This document shows, piece after piece, positions 56,007 to 64,000 of a stretch of 64,000 nt of DNA (the stretch's first letter is position 1; each line of letters begins with the position of its first letter). The DNA lies in contig JAEEHQ010000066.1 of the NCBI GenBank assembly GCA_016280915.1, positions 1-64,000 on the forward strand, read 5' to 3'. The stretch comes from Bacteroidales bacterium. GTDB lineage: Bacteria; Bacteroidota; Bacteroidia; Bacteroidales; P3. Below the pieces are notes generated by a model, which was given only the letters and a program-made list of their open reading frames with translations, had not been told where the DNA came from and ran no database searches. A program made the position numbers and the translations under genes.

Positions 56007-58424
56007 ATGCTATCAATTAAAACAATTCTACACAAGTTAGGGATACTATTTCTACTATTGGTAAGCAATGCTCTCCCCGCTCAGAACTGGCCGGAGAGAC
56101 AGGGGTTTGTGCAGTATTCTCAAGATCCGAAACCCATTTCCATCCAAGGGCAGATAGTCGTGCCCGTCGATGCCGATTCTATCGAGCTCCTTACAGCGCG
56201 TCTGCTGCACCGTTACTTTAGGAACTATGTCATCATCCCTGAGCCTGCCCATTCCGACTCGCTCTATTCTTTCTTCAATCCCAATGATGGCAACCTGCTG
56301 CCTTCTATCTTTGTAGGCAAGACCCATTTGGCCAACTGGTGCCTCACCCGCAAGGACGAAATACGCGACGATGGTTTCCTCCTCAAGAGCGACGGACGGC
56401 TGGCAGTCGTATACGGCCTGCAGGATAAGGCTGTCTACTACGGAGCCTGCCGCCTATTGGAGCTTAAAGGCTACCGCATGACGCACCACCAGATACCCGA
56501 CGTTGCCCCCAGCATCCAGCCTGGTCTCCCAATAGTGGACGAGGTGAACAACCCCAGCTTTGCCTACCGCGAGATATGGTACTACACTCCCCACCACAGT
56601 CAAGACTATGCCGACTGGCACGCTCTGCATCATCGCATCCGTGTCGGTGACACAGGCCAATACATCTGGGACAGCCGCTTCTCCGGTCCTCTCCGTTGGG
56701 CGGAAAACATGTATGTCCATACGTTCCAAAAACTTATCCCACCGCAGCAATATTTCGACCGCCACCCCGAGTGGTTTACCGAAACGGGAGGCAAACGGGT
56801 GCGCGATGGGCAGCTCTGCCTTTCCAACCCCGAGGTGCTCGACAACCTCTGCGTCAACCTTGCCAAGATGATGGCCGAGCAGCCAGACGCCCAAATCTGG
56901 TCAGTCTCCAACAACGACAACTACAACGTCTGCCAATGCCCCCATTGTCGCCACATGGACTCCCTCTATGGCGGCCCTTCCGGCACACTTATCCATTTCA
57001 TCAACCAAGTGGCACGGCGGTTCCCCGACAAAACCATCTCCACCCTTGCCTACCAGTTCACCCGCAGGGCACCCCAGCCAGTGAACGGACATACCGAGAA
57101 GCCCGATAGCAACGTGAACATTATGTTCTGCTCCATTGAGTGCGGCCGTCAGGAAGCCATCGCCACAGCCACAGCCGAGGCATCCTTCCGCAAGGATATG
57201 GAGGAATGGGCAGCCCTAACCAATAATATTTACGTGTGGGACTATGTGGTGCAGTTCCGCAACATGTGGGATCCCTTTCCTAACCTACATGTCTTGCAGC
57301 CCAACCTCAAATACTTCCACGACCACGGGATTCGCCTCATGTTTGAGCAGGGCACCGGTGCCAACAATGTGACCTCGTGGATGGAACTGCGCGAATACCT
57401 CCTTGCCAAACTGCTTTGGAACGTCGATGCTGACCCTGACTCGCTGCTCCACGATTTCTGCATCCATCATTATGGTTTCGCAGCCCAACCCGTCGAAGAG
57501 CTCTATCACGAGATGCACCGCTCCCTCATCGCATCAGGTCAGCGGCTGGACATCTATGGCTATCCCGTCGACGCCGCCATAGGTTATCTTGCCCCCAAAC
57601 AGATTACCAAGTACCAAGCACTCATCGCCTCAGCCTATGACAGCTTGATCCGCTATACTCCCACCAACAACATTTACCACTTCCCATACGGCATTTTCAC
57701 CGACCAGGTGGTGCGTGACCGCATCCGTTTCCTTGAACTCTCTATCGACTATGCCGTCCTTGAGCTCACCATGGCGGGTTACTTGCCCTTGGATAGCACC
57801 TTTGTGTCTCGTGCCGACCGCTTTGTTGCCGATGGAAAACGGCTTGGCCTCAACATCCTGCATGAAATGGGATACACGTTGCAGGAATACCGTGCCGACA
57901 TCGACAACTACCTTGCCAAAACCTCCCAGCCCAATTTGGCACTTCACCAACCCGCAACCCTTCTCCACCAGCCCGACAGCCAATACTATGCAGGAGGTGC
58001 ACAGGGACTCACCGACGGCAAGGCAGGCATACTCGACTACCGCCATTCGTGGTTAGGATTCTATGGCGACACCCTCAATGCCGTCATTGACCTCGGCCAA
58101 AGTAAGCGTGTCCATCAAATCCAACTTGACTTCTTCTATTTCCCGCTCTCGTGGATTTTCTTCCCGCAGACCATCCATTTTTATGTCTCTAAGGATGGAG
58201 AACGCTGGCAATCCGTCGGCACACTCCATCCCGACGACCCCGCACGCCTTGCAGTGCCTGAGATAAAGACTTTCACAGTCCCCTTTGAATGTCACCGGCA
58301 CCTCGCCAAACGTCGCGTCCGCTATGTGCGGGTGCAGGCCATTCCACCCGTCACAATCCCCGCCTGGCATCGCGCCACGGGCAATCCCGCTTGGATTTTC
58401 ACCGACGAGATTATTGTAAGGTAG
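56007..58424 (+). CDS. Exported DUF4838 protein with discoidin-like C-terminus
   Basis: 805 residues. The signal peptide ends NALPA, then Gln. An N-terminal domain with ADSIELLTARLLHRYF and VFVGKTH-like strands resembles the GH20/GH67-type N-terminal fold (about 25-150). The DUF4838 barrel domain (about 180-500) includes SNNDNYNVCQCPHC, CSIECGRQEAI, WDYVVQFRNMWDPFPNL and FEQGTGANNVTSWMELREYLLAKLLWN. The end (about 655-805: DGKAGILDYRHSW, GFYGDTLNAVIDLGQ, VRYVRVQAIPP) is an F5/8 type C domain. Probably a secreted carbohydrate-active enzyme; substrate unknown. Confidence 0.87.
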   Translation: MLSIKTILHKLGILFLLLVSNALPAQNWPERQGFVQYSQDPKPISIQGQIVVPVDADSIELLTARLLHRYFRNYVIIPEPAHSDSLYSFFNPNDGNLLPSIFVGKTHLANWCLTRKDEIRDDGFLLKSDGRLAVVYGLQDKAVYYGACRLLELKGYRMTHHQIPDVAPSIQPGLPIVDEVNNPSFAYREIWYYTPHHSQDYADWHALHHRIRVGDTGQYIWDSRFSGPLRWAENMYVHTFQKLIPPQQYFDRHPEWFTETGGKRVRDGQLCLSNPEVLDNLCVNLAKMMAEQPDAQIWSVSNNDNYNVCQCPHCRHMDSLYGGPSGTLIHFINQVARRFPDKTISTLAYQFTRRAPQPVNGHTEKPDSNVNIMFCSIECGRQEAIATATAEASFRKDMEEWAALTNNIYVWDYVVQFRNMWDPFPNLHVLQPNLKYFHDHGIRLMFEQGTGANNVTSWMELREYLLAKLLWNVDADPDSLLHDFCIHHYGFAAQPVEELYHEMHRSLIASGQRLDIYGYPVDAAIGYLAPKQITKYQALIASAYDSLIRYTPTNNIYHFPYGIFTDQVVRDRIRFLELSIDYAVLELTMAGYLPLDSTFVSRADRFVADGKRLGLNILHEMGYTLQEYRADIDNYLAKTSQPNLALHQPATLLHQPDSQYYAGGAQGLTDGKAGILDYRHSWLGFYGDTLNAVIDLGQSKRVHQIQLDFFYFPLSWIFFPQTIHFYVSKDGERWQSVGTLHPDDPARLAVPEIKTFTVPFECHRHLAKRRVRYVRVQAIPPVTIPAWHRATGNPAWIFTDEIIVR

Positions 58425-58506
58425 CAGCCTTACTCTGGTTGGCACAGGGGGCTGCATTCTTTGTTGTCAGAAGAAGCAGTTTTTTTATTTGAGCATTCTC
58501 AATCGG

Positions 58507-58847
58507 TTAAACCCAAATCGGTCATTAGGGTTTATGCCAGATTAGTATTTGTTTTGAGCAGATTGGCCGTATCGCTGGCGAACGTTGCGTAAAGTGAGAG
58601 CAGAGAAAGCAAGCTTTCTCTGCCGAGCCATAGCAGCGTCAACGAAGTTAAGGCGTAGCGGGCTACGGCGAGACAGGGATGTGAACAAGAAGCCGAACGT
58701 TACCCAGGGCGAGAGCAGAGGAAGCTTGCTTGCTATGCCGAGCCCAAGTAACGTCATGGAACATAAAGAAATGCTGATATGGCATAAAGAGACCCTAATA
58801 AGCGAGAAAGAATATACACGTCGGTCTAATGACCGATTTGGGTTAAA
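58507..58847. mobile_element. MITE-like element with 22-bp terminal inverted repeats
   Basis: The left end is TTAAACCCAAATCGGTCATT followed by AG (58507-58528). The right end, CTAATGACCGATTTGGGTTA followed by AA (58826-58847), is its reverse complement at 21 of 22 positions. The interior carries two related 34-bp segments: 58596-58629 begins GAGAGCAGAGAAAGCAAGCT and 58711-58744 begins GAGAGCAGAGGAAGCTTGCT. Both end TGCCGAGCC and lie in a wider GAACGTT-containing repeat. No transposase ORF is present. Target-site duplication was not seen. A palindrome like the fused ends is at 24862. Confidence 0.68.
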
Positions 58848-58949
58848 TCTTCAGGGGTCGAGGGCTGTTACGGAGGCTGATTTGGTCATTTGGGAACTGG
58901 TTTTGACGGTTTGGGGATGAGGCATGCCCTCGTTGCTGAATAATGTGTG

Positions 58950-58957
58950 TACTTTTG
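58950..58957 (+). promoter_or_regulatory. -7 box of the efflux operon
   Basis: TACTTTTG, 21 nt before the ATG at 58979. It matches TAnnTTTG. Confidence 0.72.
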
Positions 58958-58978
58958 CATCCGCAAAAACTGAAGAAA

Positions 58979-60454
58979 ATGAGACGTACATTCATTATCA
59001 CAATCCTATTGCTTTGGTCGCTTACGGCGACGGCACAGCAGCTCACCCTGCAGCAGTGCCACTACCTTGCCACGCAGTGCAACCCCACGCTCAAGGCGGC
59101 GCAGGAACGCATTGATGCCGCCGATGCCCTGCTGGACATGGCGTTCTGCCAATTTCTGCCCAAAGTGGATGCCCTCGGCACCTATGTGTGGAATGAGAAA
59201 AGTATTCACCTGCTCAGCGACCAGCAAGCGAATGACATCAACCACATAGGCACCACCGTCGAGAACGACATTGAGAACAGCCTTGATGACTTCTTGGCTT
59301 CGCTGGGTGTCACCAGCCCCACTTTGGCACAGCATGTTGTGGAAAGTCTAGGAGGCATGCGTCTGGAAGAAAATCTGAACAATATGGGGCGGAAGGTGAC
59401 CGACGCCATGAATATTGACATGCACAACATACTGGCAGGGAGTGTCACCGTGGCGCAGCCGCTCTACCTTGGAGGCCGACTGTCGGCTCTCTACCGTTCG
59501 GCTCAGTATAGTTGCGACATGCAGCAGGCGTTGGGCAACAAGGTATACGACGGACTGCTGATTGCCGTTGACGCTGCCTACTGGCAGTATATTTCGCTCC
59601 TACACAAGCAGCAACTGGCACAGCAGTACTACGACCTGTTGCAGAACCTCGACAGCAATGTGGTGGCGATGGTGGATGCCGATGTTGCCACCCGTGGCGA
59701 TGTGACCAAGGTGCGTGTGAAACTGAACGAAGCACGCATGAACCTGACCAAGGCGGACTGCGGGCTGGAGTTGGCGCGGTTGGCACTGTGCCAGATATGC
59801 GGACTGGACCCTAACGGCGACTATGTGTTTGTTGAGGACAGCACGATAGTGACCTACAGTCCGCTAGCGCATATAGACATGGAAAAGATCTGTGCCGCCC
59901 GCGATGATTACCGCGCGCTTTGCGATGCGAAAGGAATTGCCGACCAAGGCGTGCGCCTGGCTCGTGCGGGGTTGTTGCCCAACGTGGTGGCAACAGGCTC
60001 GTACGTGGTGAGCAACCCCAACCTGTATAACGGTTATCAAAACAACTTTGGCGGAATGTTCACGGCGGGTGTGGCGGTGAACATTCCGCTGGGCCATCCA
60101 GGCGATATCTATGCCCTCAAAGCTGCCAAGCACAAGCGTGCCGAAGCGGCCTACCAGGTAGAGGAGTCGAAAAACCTCATCAGGCTGGAGGTGAACCGCC
60201 TGAACCATCAGTTGAAGGTGGCAAACCTAAAACTGCAGCAGGCCGAGAGCGACCTGGACAATGCAGAAGAAAACTTGCGGCTGGCAGACGAGTCGTTCAA
60301 AGCCGGGGTGGTGAGCAGCACCGACCTGATGGCAGCGCAAACTGCCTGGATGAAGGCAAAGACCGAAGTGCTGGATGCCGAGATAGAGTTGCGGCTGGAC
60401 CACCTCTATTTGATGCAGGCAACGGGCGAATCGACGTTGACAGTCAATGGATAA
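58979..60454 (+). CDS. TolC-family outer-membrane efflux protein
   Basis: 491 residues. The signal peptide ends TATA, then Gln; LTLQQCHYLATQCNPTLKAAQERIDAADA is the family opening. Two halves of the TolC-type repeat follow, with long amphipathic helices: DADVATRGDVTKVRVKLNEA, then SFKAGVVSSTDLMAAQTAW. It would form the outer-membrane channel of an export system with the HlyD and permease genes that follow. The ATG at 58979 (MRRTFIITILLL) is chosen; an in-frame GTG at 58943 lies in the -7 box. The HlyD gene starts 24 nt later. Confidence 0.93.
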   Translation: MRRTFIITILLLWSLTATAQQLTLQQCHYLATQCNPTLKAAQERIDAADALLDMAFCQFLPKVDALGTYVWNEKSIHLLSDQQANDINHIGTTVENDIENSLDDFLASLGVTSPTLAQHVVESLGGMRLEENLNNMGRKVTDAMNIDMHNILAGSVTVAQPLYLGGRLSALYRSAQYSCDMQQALGNKVYDGLLIAVDAAYWQYISLLHKQQLAQQYYDLLQNLDSNVVAMVDADVATRGDVTKVRVKLNEARMNLTKADCGLELARLALCQICGLDPNGDYVFVEDSTIVTYSPLAHIDMEKICAARDDYRALCDAKGIADQGVRLARAGLLPNVVATGSYVVSNPNLYNGYQNNFGGMFTAGVAVNIPLGHPGDIYALKAAKHKRAEAAYQVEESKNLIRLEVNRLNHQLKVANLKLQQAESDLDNAEENLRLADESFKAGVVSSTDLMAAQTAWMKAKTEVLDAEIELRLDHLYLMQATGESTLTVNG

Positions 60455-60478
60455 TGTATAACTCTTACTATTTTAGAT

Positions 60479-61462
60479 ATGAATAAGGAACAAAAAAATC
60501 TATGGCTGGGTATTGGAGTGGTCATAGCAGTGGTGGCGGTGGTGGCAATAATAGGCATCTTTGCCCTCCAGCCTGAGCCCGAAATGATTACTGGCGAGGT
60601 GTGCGCCGACGAATATCGTGTTGCGAACAAGGTGCCCGGACGTTTGAGCACCCTCTTTGTGGAAGAGGGTCAACAAGTGCGCGCTGGCGATACGCTGGCT
60701 TATATCAGCAGTCCTGAGGTGGATGCCAAGATGCAGCAGGCGAGAGCCGCACGCGCCGCCGCCACCGCACAGAGCAGCAAGGCACAGAACGGTGCCCGAG
60801 AACAACAGGTGGCATCGGCCTACGAGATGTGGCAGAAGGCTGAGGTGGGCGTTGATATTGCCAAGAAGTCGTACGACCGTGTGCAGCAACTGTATGACAA
60901 GAAGGTGGTGTCGGCACAGAAACGTGATGAGGCTGAGGCACAGTACAAGGCTGCTGTGGCAACCTCGAATGCCGCCAAATTGCAGTATGAGATGGCCCGC
61001 GAGGGGGCGCAGAACGAGGACAAGGAAGCCGCCAATGCATTGGTGCAACAAGCACAGGGTGCCGTGTGGGAGGTGGAGGCGTATGTGCAAGACCGCTATC
61101 TGTTGGCACCTTGCGACGGAGAGGTGGCTGAGATTTACGCCAAGCGCAGTGACTTGATTGGCACGGGCTCGCCCGTGATGTCGATCCTGGACATGAGCCA
61201 TGTGTGGATTTCGGTGAGTGTGCGCGAGGATATGATGGGCGACTTGCGTGTGGGTGCGTTGGCCGAGATAAGAATTCCGGCCTTGGGCGAACAAACTTAC
61301 ACTGCCCGTGTGACCTATGTCAGGGCAATGGCATCGTATGCGGTGTGGCGTGCCACCAAAATCAATGGGCAGTACGATGTGAAGAGTTTCGACGTGAAGC
61401 TGGTGCCGCAGGAGCCTATTGAAGGTCTGCGCCCCGGCATGACGGCAATTGTTGTGAAATAG
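60479..61462 (+). CDS. HlyD-type membrane-fusion protein
   Basis: 327 residues. One N-terminal anchor helix (about 9-28, LWLGIGVVIAVVAVVAIIG) is followed by the biotinyl-lipoyl-type barrel (FVEEGQQVRAGDTLAYISSPEV), a coiled-coil hairpin (about 85-195, AEAQYKAAVATSNAAKLQYEMA), and a beta-barrel (LLAPCDGEVAEIYAKRSD). It bridges the inner-membrane permeases and the TolC channel. Spacing of 24 nt before and about 49 nt after it indicates an operon. Confidence 0.92.
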   Translation: MNKEQKNLWLGIGVVIAVVAVVAIIGIFALQPEPEMITGEVCADEYRVANKVPGRLSTLFVEEGQQVRAGDTLAYISSPEVDAKMQQARAARAAATAQSSKAQNGAREQQVASAYEMWQKAEVGVDIAKKSYDRVQQLYDKKVVSAQKRDEAEAQYKAAVATSNAAKLQYEMAREGAQNEDKEAANALVQQAQGAVWEVEAYVQDRYLLAPCDGEVAEIYAKRSDLIGTGSPVMSILDMSHVWISVSVREDMMGDLRVGALAEIRIPALGEQTYTARVTYVRAMASYAVWRATKINGQYDVKSFDVKLVPQEPIEGLRPGMTAIVVK

Positions 61463-61511
61463 GTGAATTGGATGATGCGTTGTATGGTTGGTCAGGCTAA
61501 ACACGTTGAGA

Positions 61512-62663
61512 ATGATGAAAGCCTTTTATAGTTCGCTAAGGCGTGAGTTGCACCGTATACGCTACGAGGGTCAGAGCCGTTATTTGATTCTGACCACGTT
61601 GGGCGTGGTGTTCTGCTACGTTTTTTTCCTCACGCTGATGGAGGAGGGGCAGCCACAGCGGTTGCCCATTGCCATAGTGGATGAGGATGGCAGCTACCTT
61701 TCGCGACGGCTCTGCCATGAGATTAATGCTACGCAGGGTGTGAGGGTGGTGGCGGTGTATGGCAGCCACGCCGAAGCCCGCCGAGCCATGCAGCGGCAGG
61801 AGATATATGCTTTTCTGGAAATTCCCGAAGGCACTTACGACGAGTTGCTGTCGTTCACCCGCCCACATATTGTGCTGTATAGCAACAATGCCTACCTGCT
61901 GAGCGGAGCGCTGAGCTACCGCTCGTTGGCAACGATAAGCAAGCTGGCATCGGGCGCTGTGGAACGCGAGGTGCTGCGCAAGAAGGGGTATGGCGAGAGG
62001 CAGATAATGGGACTGATTCAGCCCATTGAATTGGACAGCCACCTCATAAGCAATCCCACGGCCAACTACCAGCCCTATGTGCTAACCACCATGCTGCCCG
62101 GCATGCTGGGCTTGATGGTGTTGCTGCTGACGGTGTATATGGTGGGAAAAGAACGCAAGAGTGGCACGCTGGCCGAATGGCTTGGCCAACAGCCCTATGC
62201 TGCCCTGCTGGGCAAAATGGCACCCTACACCCTATGGTTTGCTGTGCTGGGTGTAGTGGGGAACATGGTGCTGTTTGGCTGGTGCCATTTTGAGCTGCAT
62301 GGCAGCTTTGGATGGGTGGTGCTGTTCACCTTGCTGCTGGTGCTGGCCATGCAGGCGACGGGTGTATTTCTTGCGGGGATGATTGCCGAGCCGCATTTGG
62401 CCACCTGCTTTGCCGCCATCTATGGCACTTTGGCATTCACCATGGCGGGTTTTTCCTATCCTGTCAGCAGTATGCCGCCCGCGCTGCAGGCGTTGAGCCA
62501 ACTGTTTCCACTGCGCCATTATTATAAGGCAGTGTCGGGGGTGTCGCTGTTTGGTTGTGGAATGGATATTTGCTGGGTGCAGGTGTGCGGGTTGTTGCTG
62601 TTTTGGATAGCGGGTGTGATAGGGCTATGGCGTTTGGTGAGTGATGTTAGAATAAAAAAATGA
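61512..62663 (+). CDS. ABC-2-type permease
   Basis: 383 residues. An N-terminal helix (YLILTTLGVVFCYVFFLTLM), a large extracytoplasmic domain (VDEDGSYLSRRLCHEINATQG, then YLLSGALSYRSLATIS) and five to six C-terminal helices (VLTTMLPGMLGLMVLLLTVYM, then GTLAFTMAGFSYPVSSMPPAL) match the YhhJ/YbhR class. The permease pairs with the next gene. The ATG at 61512 (MMKAFYSSLRREL) is chosen over an upstream TTG at 61488. No ABC ATPase gene is found nearby. Confidence 0.88.
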   Translation: MMKAFYSSLRRELHRIRYEGQSRYLILTTLGVVFCYVFFLTLMEEGQPQRLPIAIVDEDGSYLSRRLCHEINATQGVRVVAVYGSHAEARRAMQRQEIYAFLEIPEGTYDELLSFTRPHIVLYSNNAYLLSGALSYRSLATISKLASGAVEREVLRKKGYGERQIMGLIQPIELDSHLISNPTANYQPYVLTTMLPGMLGLMVLLLTVYMVGKERKSGTLAEWLGQQPYAALLGKMAPYTLWFAVLGVVGNMVLFGWCHFELHGSFGWVVLFTLLLVLAMQATGVFLAGMIAEPHLATCFAAIYGTLAFTMAGFSYPVSSMPPALQALSQLFPLRHYYKAVSGVSLFGCGMDICWVQVCGLLLFWIAGVIGLWRLVSDVRIKK

Positions 62664-62669
62664 TGAGGT

Positions 62670-63842
62670 ATGAAACTGTTGAAGGATTTATGGGATATTT
62701 TTGTCATTGAGGTGAGGCGTGTGCTACACGACAAGGGGGTGGTGCTGATTTTTTTTATAGCCACGCTGATCTATCCGTTGATATTTGGAGCGATATATAA
62801 GAACGAGATGGTGCGCAATGTGCCAGTGGCGGTGGTGGATGAGTCGCGCAGCGAGGCTAGCCGACGCTTTATACACAAATTGGATGCCACTCCTGAGATG
62901 AATGTGATGTACCATTGTACGACGATGGCGGAGGCGCGCCGCCTGATGCAGCAGAGGCGCATCAACGGCATAGTGCTTTTCCCGCACGACTACGGCTACC
63001 GGCTGGCGAGCAAGGAGACCGCCCGTGTGTGCCTTTTCTGCGATATGAGCAGCTTTTTGTATTACCGCAGCGTACTGTCGGGTGCCAGCGCGGTGCTGGT
63101 GGACGAGATGGAGCAGGTGCAGTTGGAGCGTTATGCGTTGGCAGGCATTACGGGCGAGGGGGCCGACGATTTGGTGCAGCCAATCCCATACGACGATGTG
63201 AAGCTTTATTCACCGGCAGGTGGATTCACCAGCTTTCTGGTGCCCGCATTGCTGGTGCTGGTGATACACCAAACGCTGTTTCTGGGCATTGGCATTTTGT
63301 TTGGCACCACACGCGAGGAACGACAAACCATGCGCGTGATTCCGCCACATCTGCGCAACGAAGGACGCCCCCGCGTGGTGATGGGCCGCGCGTTGGCATA
63401 TATGTGCCTGTATCTGCCCGTGGTGGCTGTTGATTTGGTGCTGATGCCACGCCTATTTGGGCTGCCGCATATTGGGAGCCTGGGCACGCTCTGCCTCTTC
63501 TTGCTACCGTTTATGTTAGCGACCACTTTCTTCTGCATGACGATATGCAGCTATGTGCGCGAACGCGACACGGGGATAGTGACCTGCATTTTCTTCAGCG
63601 TGGTGTTGCTATTCCTGTCGGGAGCCGTATGGCCAGCCTGCAATATGCCTCGTTTTTGGCGGATTTTCTCTTACCTGTTCCCCTCCACTCACGGCATACA
63701 GGGCTATATCCGCATCAACACGATGGGTGCCACGTTGCAGCAGGTGAAGTTTGAGTATCTGATGCTATGGCTTCAAACGGCGCTCTATTTCGCCACGAGC
63801 TGCCTCTGCCTACGGGCTGCAAAGAAATTAAGGATAGGATGA
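62670..63842 (+). CDS. ABC-2-type permease, second copy
   Basis: 390 residues, the same architecture as the previous permease and a diverged paralogue. It shares (V)PVAVVDESRSEASRRFIHKLDATP, FYRS-like YYRSVLSGASAVLVDEMEQVQ, and C-terminal helices with FFSVVLLFLSGAVWPACNMP. It starts 6 nt after the first permease. Together they would form a heterodimer. It ends 28 nt before the next start. Confidence 0.88.
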   Translation: MKLLKDLWDIFVIEVRRVLHDKGVVLIFFIATLIYPLIFGAIYKNEMVRNVPVAVVDESRSEASRRFIHKLDATPEMNVMYHCTTMAEARRLMQQRRINGIVLFPHDYGYRLASKETARVCLFCDMSSFLYYRSVLSGASAVLVDEMEQVQLERYALAGITGEGADDLVQPIPYDDVKLYSPAGGFTSFLVPALLVLVIHQTLFLGIGILFGTTREERQTMRVIPPHLRNEGRPRVVMGRALAYMCLYLPVVAVDLVLMPRLFGLPHIGSLGTLCLFLLPFMLATTFFCMTICSYVRERDTGIVTCIFFSVVLLFLSGAVWPACNMPRFWRIFSYLFPSTHGIQGYIRINTMGATLQQVKFEYLMLWLQTALYFATSCLCLRAAKKLRIG

Positions 63843-63869
63843 GTGCAATAATATAGCTGCTGCAACGTT

Positions 63870-64000
63870 ATGGATAGCATGTCGCTCACACCCAAACCCA
63901 TCCTCTCGGCGCTGTCGCCCTTGCACATGGCGCATCCGTTCAAACCCCGCAATGCGGCGTTGCTGGCGCTGGTGACCAGTGTCATACTCACGGGCATCGT
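63870..64000 (+). CDS. Membrane protein, N-terminal fragment
   Basis: The start ATG at 63870 (alternative 63879) reads MDSMSLTPKPILSALSPLHM and then AHPFKPRNAALLALVTSVILTGI before the window ends. A hydrophobic helix begins at about residue 29. Too short to assign. It follows the second permease by 27 nt and may belong to the efflux operon; it does not look like an ABC ATPase. Confidence 0.45.
   Translation, partial: MDSMSLTPKPILSALSPLHMAHPFKPRNAALLALVTSVILTGI

Larger units (their letters stand above)
58425..58978. other. Intergenic region with MITE-like element
   Basis: 554 bp. It holds the 341-bp inverted-repeat element (58507-58847) and the -7 box at 58950-58957. No coding potential is supported. 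Confidence 0.75.

Noticed and set aside
58585-58920. 111-codon ORF in the MITE-like element
   Set aside because: It reads across the repeats of the element, with no signal, motif or promoter.

Overview
The window reads as a chromosomal segment from a member of the order Bacteroidales (phylum Bacteroidota), probably an uncultured gut or rumen type. The evidence is the Bacteroidota -7 promoter box (TAnnTTTG) in front of many genes, start codons without Shine-Dalgarno sequences, and typical families: GIN-domain lipoprotein, TonB-dependent receptor, GldD, DUF2723 membrane protein, sel1-repeat protein, DUF4143 ATPase, and IorAB. Genus or species cannot be fixed from the sequence alone. There is no prophage, integrase or recognisable transposase.

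Layout. 1-1469: end of rpsB, then tsf. 1620-6205: a divergent pair (GIN lipoprotein leftward; RNase HI rightward), the latter leading into pnuC, prmC and a sodium/solute symporter. 6283-7811: an array of eight 23-bp direct repeats, a promoter and a DUF4143 ATPase. 7906-13061: a leader hairpin, rimP-nusA-infB, tRNA-Arg(CCU) and a terminator. 13079-14065: rsgA on the minus strand. 14387-21284: exported beta-galactosidase, a CNNM/CBS membrane protein and an exported PNGase F-like amidase, a probable N-glycan-processing operon. 21364-24758: thyA, manC, asnS. 24935-27342 (minus): manA, a thioredoxin-like exported protein and a tiny basic lipoprotein. 27767-30303: a small membrane protein, efp, a glutaminyl cyclase lipoprotein and a Rieske-like lipoprotein.

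30304-35921 is a regulatory island: an AT-rich inverted repeat, BlaI-type repressor, M56 membrane protease with an unfamiliar C-terminal domain, TonB-dependent receptor and thioredoxin-like lipoprotein. 35982-41647 (minus) carries mrdA-rodA, then clpX, a secreted nitroreductase and queD. 41782-46159 (minus) is an ECF sigma factor, a one-helix anti-sigma-like protein, one secreted protein and three lipoproteins, two of them paralogues. 46222-49128 (minus) holds a DUF2723 protein, lptE and a small protein. 49374-53832 (plus): a shortened methyltransferase-like protein, gldD, a secreted alpha/beta hydrolase and iorAB. 53901-58424: a DUF2442 protein, a sel1-repeat protein preceded by a structured RNA that looks like 6S RNA, and a secreted DUF4838 protein with a discoidin-like end. 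58507-58847 is a MITE-like element. 58979 to the end is an export operon (TolC, HlyD, two ABC-2 permeases) without a visible ATPase, followed by a truncated membrane gene.

Themes. Housekeeping translation genes are mixed with cell-envelope functions. Nine exported proteins have a predicted signal peptidase I site followed directly by glutamine, and the window also encodes a lipoprotein glutaminyl cyclase that could cyclise those N-termini. The best candidates for something new are the 6S-like RNA, the repeat array before the DUF4143 gene, the MITE-like element with its dispersed palindromic relatives, and the BlaI/M56/receptor module.
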